A DNA stretch of 64,000 nt from assembly GCF_007993865.1 (NCBI RefSeq), contig NZ_VIUH01000010.1, forward strand, positions 62,001 through 126,000, given 5' to 3'. A program made the position numbers and the translations under genes. Below are positions 63,142 to 64,000 of the stretch, one piece after another (positions within the stretch are counted from its first letter, which is position 1; each line of letters begins with the position of its first letter). The DNA comes from Pseudomonas sp. SJZ079. Its GTDB lineage: Bacteria; Pseudomonadota; Gammaproteobacteria; Pseudomonadales; Pseudomonadaceae. The notes beneath the pieces are model-generated. The model did not search any database and was not told the origin of the DNA. It saw nothing but the letters and a program-made list of their open reading frames with translations.

Positions 63142-63627
63142 TTGCTCTATCTGACCTTGAAATATGCGCACGTCATTTCAGCAATTTTTCTGTTTGGATT
63201 CGGCATGGGTTCCTATCTCTACCTGATCTCAGCCAGCCGCAGTGCCAACCCCCAGATAATCGCCCATGTGGCCAGAGCGGTGGTGCGCTTCGACACATGG
63301 ATCACCACGCCAGCCGGATTCATTCAGATCATTACTGGATATGGGTTGGTGAGATTGGCGGGATTGTCCTTCATGACTTATTGGGTGCTGTCCTCGTTGA
63401 TCATCTTTGCCTGTGTAGGGGCTCTGTGGATCCCAGTGTTGGTGCTGCAGAAGCGCATGGAACGGTTGGCTGCCCACGCGGTTGAAACGGGAGGGATGCT
63501 GACAGTTCAGTTTCAAGTAATTTACCGTACCTGGTTCTGGTTGGGGGTGGCCGGGTTTACGGGAATGTTCGTTATCGTGCTGATGATGGTTAGCAAGATG
63601 ACGTTAATACAATGGCTGCAAGTTTAG
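63142..63627 (+). CDS. DUF2269-family membrane protein
   Basis: A 161-residue protein with four hydrophobic segments (ISAIFLFGFGMGSYLYLIS, WITTPAGFIQIITGYGLVRL, WVLSSLIIFACVGALWIPVL, WFWLGVAGFTGMFVIVLMMV). The family is of predicted integral membrane proteins without known function. It starts at TTG 63142, two bases after the reductase gene's stop, with GATGGGA as a weak ribosome-binding site. It is likely a membrane partner of the reductase. Confidence 0.82.
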   Translation: MLYLTLKYAHVISAIFLFGFGMGSYLYLISASRSANPQIIAHVARAVVRFDTWITTPAGFIQIITGYGLVRLAGLSFMTYWVLSSLIIFACVGALWIPVLVLQKRMERLAAHAVETGGMLTVQFQVIYRTWFWLGVAGFTGMFVIVLMMVSKMTLIQWLQV

Positions 63628-63683
63628 TCTCCCGCGGCGTGGTTTGATGCGATGAGACGCCTATGCCGAGGTCCTCTTTGGGT

Positions 63684-63860
63684 CGATTCTGTTGAAAAAT
63701 CGGCCTTGGTACCACGACGTAAAAGTTGGCATCTGAGATTGAAATCTTAAATTCGGCAGAGGTTTGTGGGCTCAGATTTCACGTGGCGACGCACAGAAGA
63801 GGGTTTTTCATCGGTCACTATTGGGGCAGTTCGGGCAAAGCGACTTTTTCAACAGAATCG
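63684..63860. repeat. Inverted repeat pair CGATTCTGTTGAAAAA, insertion-sequence-like
   Basis: CGATTCTGTTGAAAAA at 63684-63699 is matched by its exact complement at 63845-63860, enclosing 145 bases without a gene. The pattern is that of terminal repeats of a miniature element or of a deleted insertion sequence. The remainder of 63628-63959 holds only a short inverted repeat GCTGCCAT/ATGGCAGC at 63888-63934. Confidence 0.6.
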
Positions 63861-63959
63861 GTCGGTTACGGTCAGTCCTAACAGGCCGCTGCCATCCCAT
63901 GGCATGCCGCAACGCCTTGTCCACCCATGGCAGCCCAGACTGCCTGAAAGCGAGCTGGG

Positions 63960-64000
63960 TTAGTTCAGCCCGTAGCCGGCCAGTTCCTGGGGCGAGAGCA
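63960..64000 (-). CDS. C-terminal end of an unidentified gene, cut by the window edge
   Basis: The minus strand ends in LSPQELAGYGLN followed by TAA at 63962-63960. Composition and the stop suggest the last twelve codons of a real gene that lies to the right of the window. The family was not recognised. Confidence 0.4.
   Translation of the reverse strand, partial: LSPQELAGYGLN

Overview
The window is a stretch of a Pseudomonas chromosome. The gene content supports this: the cmaX-crfX-cmpX-sigX-oprF block, thrH beside cysB/cysH, the prpB-prpC-acnD-prpF-prpD propionate cluster, cti, a DUF1631-GGDEF-EAL protein and a Pseudomonas-type REP sequence. The OprF N-terminal barrel and the gene mix point to a non-aeruginosa pseudomonad. 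The species cannot be fixed from the sequence alone. No rRNA, tRNA, CRISPR array or prophage was seen.

Layout. 1-20 kb is mostly housekeeping: metH (cut by the left edge), the fatty-acid cis/trans isomerase cti, two universal stress proteins, nfuA, an ABC-F ATPase, ppiC, a stand-alone PilU-like ATPase, a GntP permease, DAHP synthase, a PilZ protein diverging from a thioredoxin/PanE-like/5'-nucleotidase operon, and cysB. 20-32 kb holds cysH, thrH, pabB, two overlapping giant MalT-like LuxR regulators, an IS3 transposase scrap and a large c-di-GMP protein. 31.9-34.9 kb is a three-gene minus-strand operon (retropepsin-like protease, inactive-transglutaminase/7TM protein, ATP-grasp ligase). 35-44 kb is the methylcitrate cycle for propionate, headed by its GntR regulator and interrupted by small palindromic repeats. 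44-54 kb holds the divergent ppsR/ppsA pair, a hydrolase, a Rieske protein, rraA and the cell-envelope stress block ending in oprF, followed by hrpA to 57.9 kb.

58-64 kb looks like an accessory segment. It has a GlxA-type AraC regulator diverging from a hydrolase and a thioesterase, a frameshifted IS4-family transposase remnant next to the tail of a lost gene, and a compact operon of unknown function (SRPBCC protein, saccharopine-dehydrogenase-like reductase, DUF2269 membrane protein). An inverted-repeat element and the last codons of another gene follow.

How genes work together. PrpB, PrpC, AcnD, PrpF and PrpD oxidise propionyl-CoA to pyruvate, and PpsA under PpsR control can return pyruvate to PEP. 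CysB controls sulfate assimilation including CysH, while MetH makes methionine. CmpX, SigX and OprF link membrane state to envelope gene expression. The best candidates for under-described biology are the retropepsin/7TM/ATP-grasp operon, the orphan tandem MalT-like regulators and the 61.5-63.6 kb operon.
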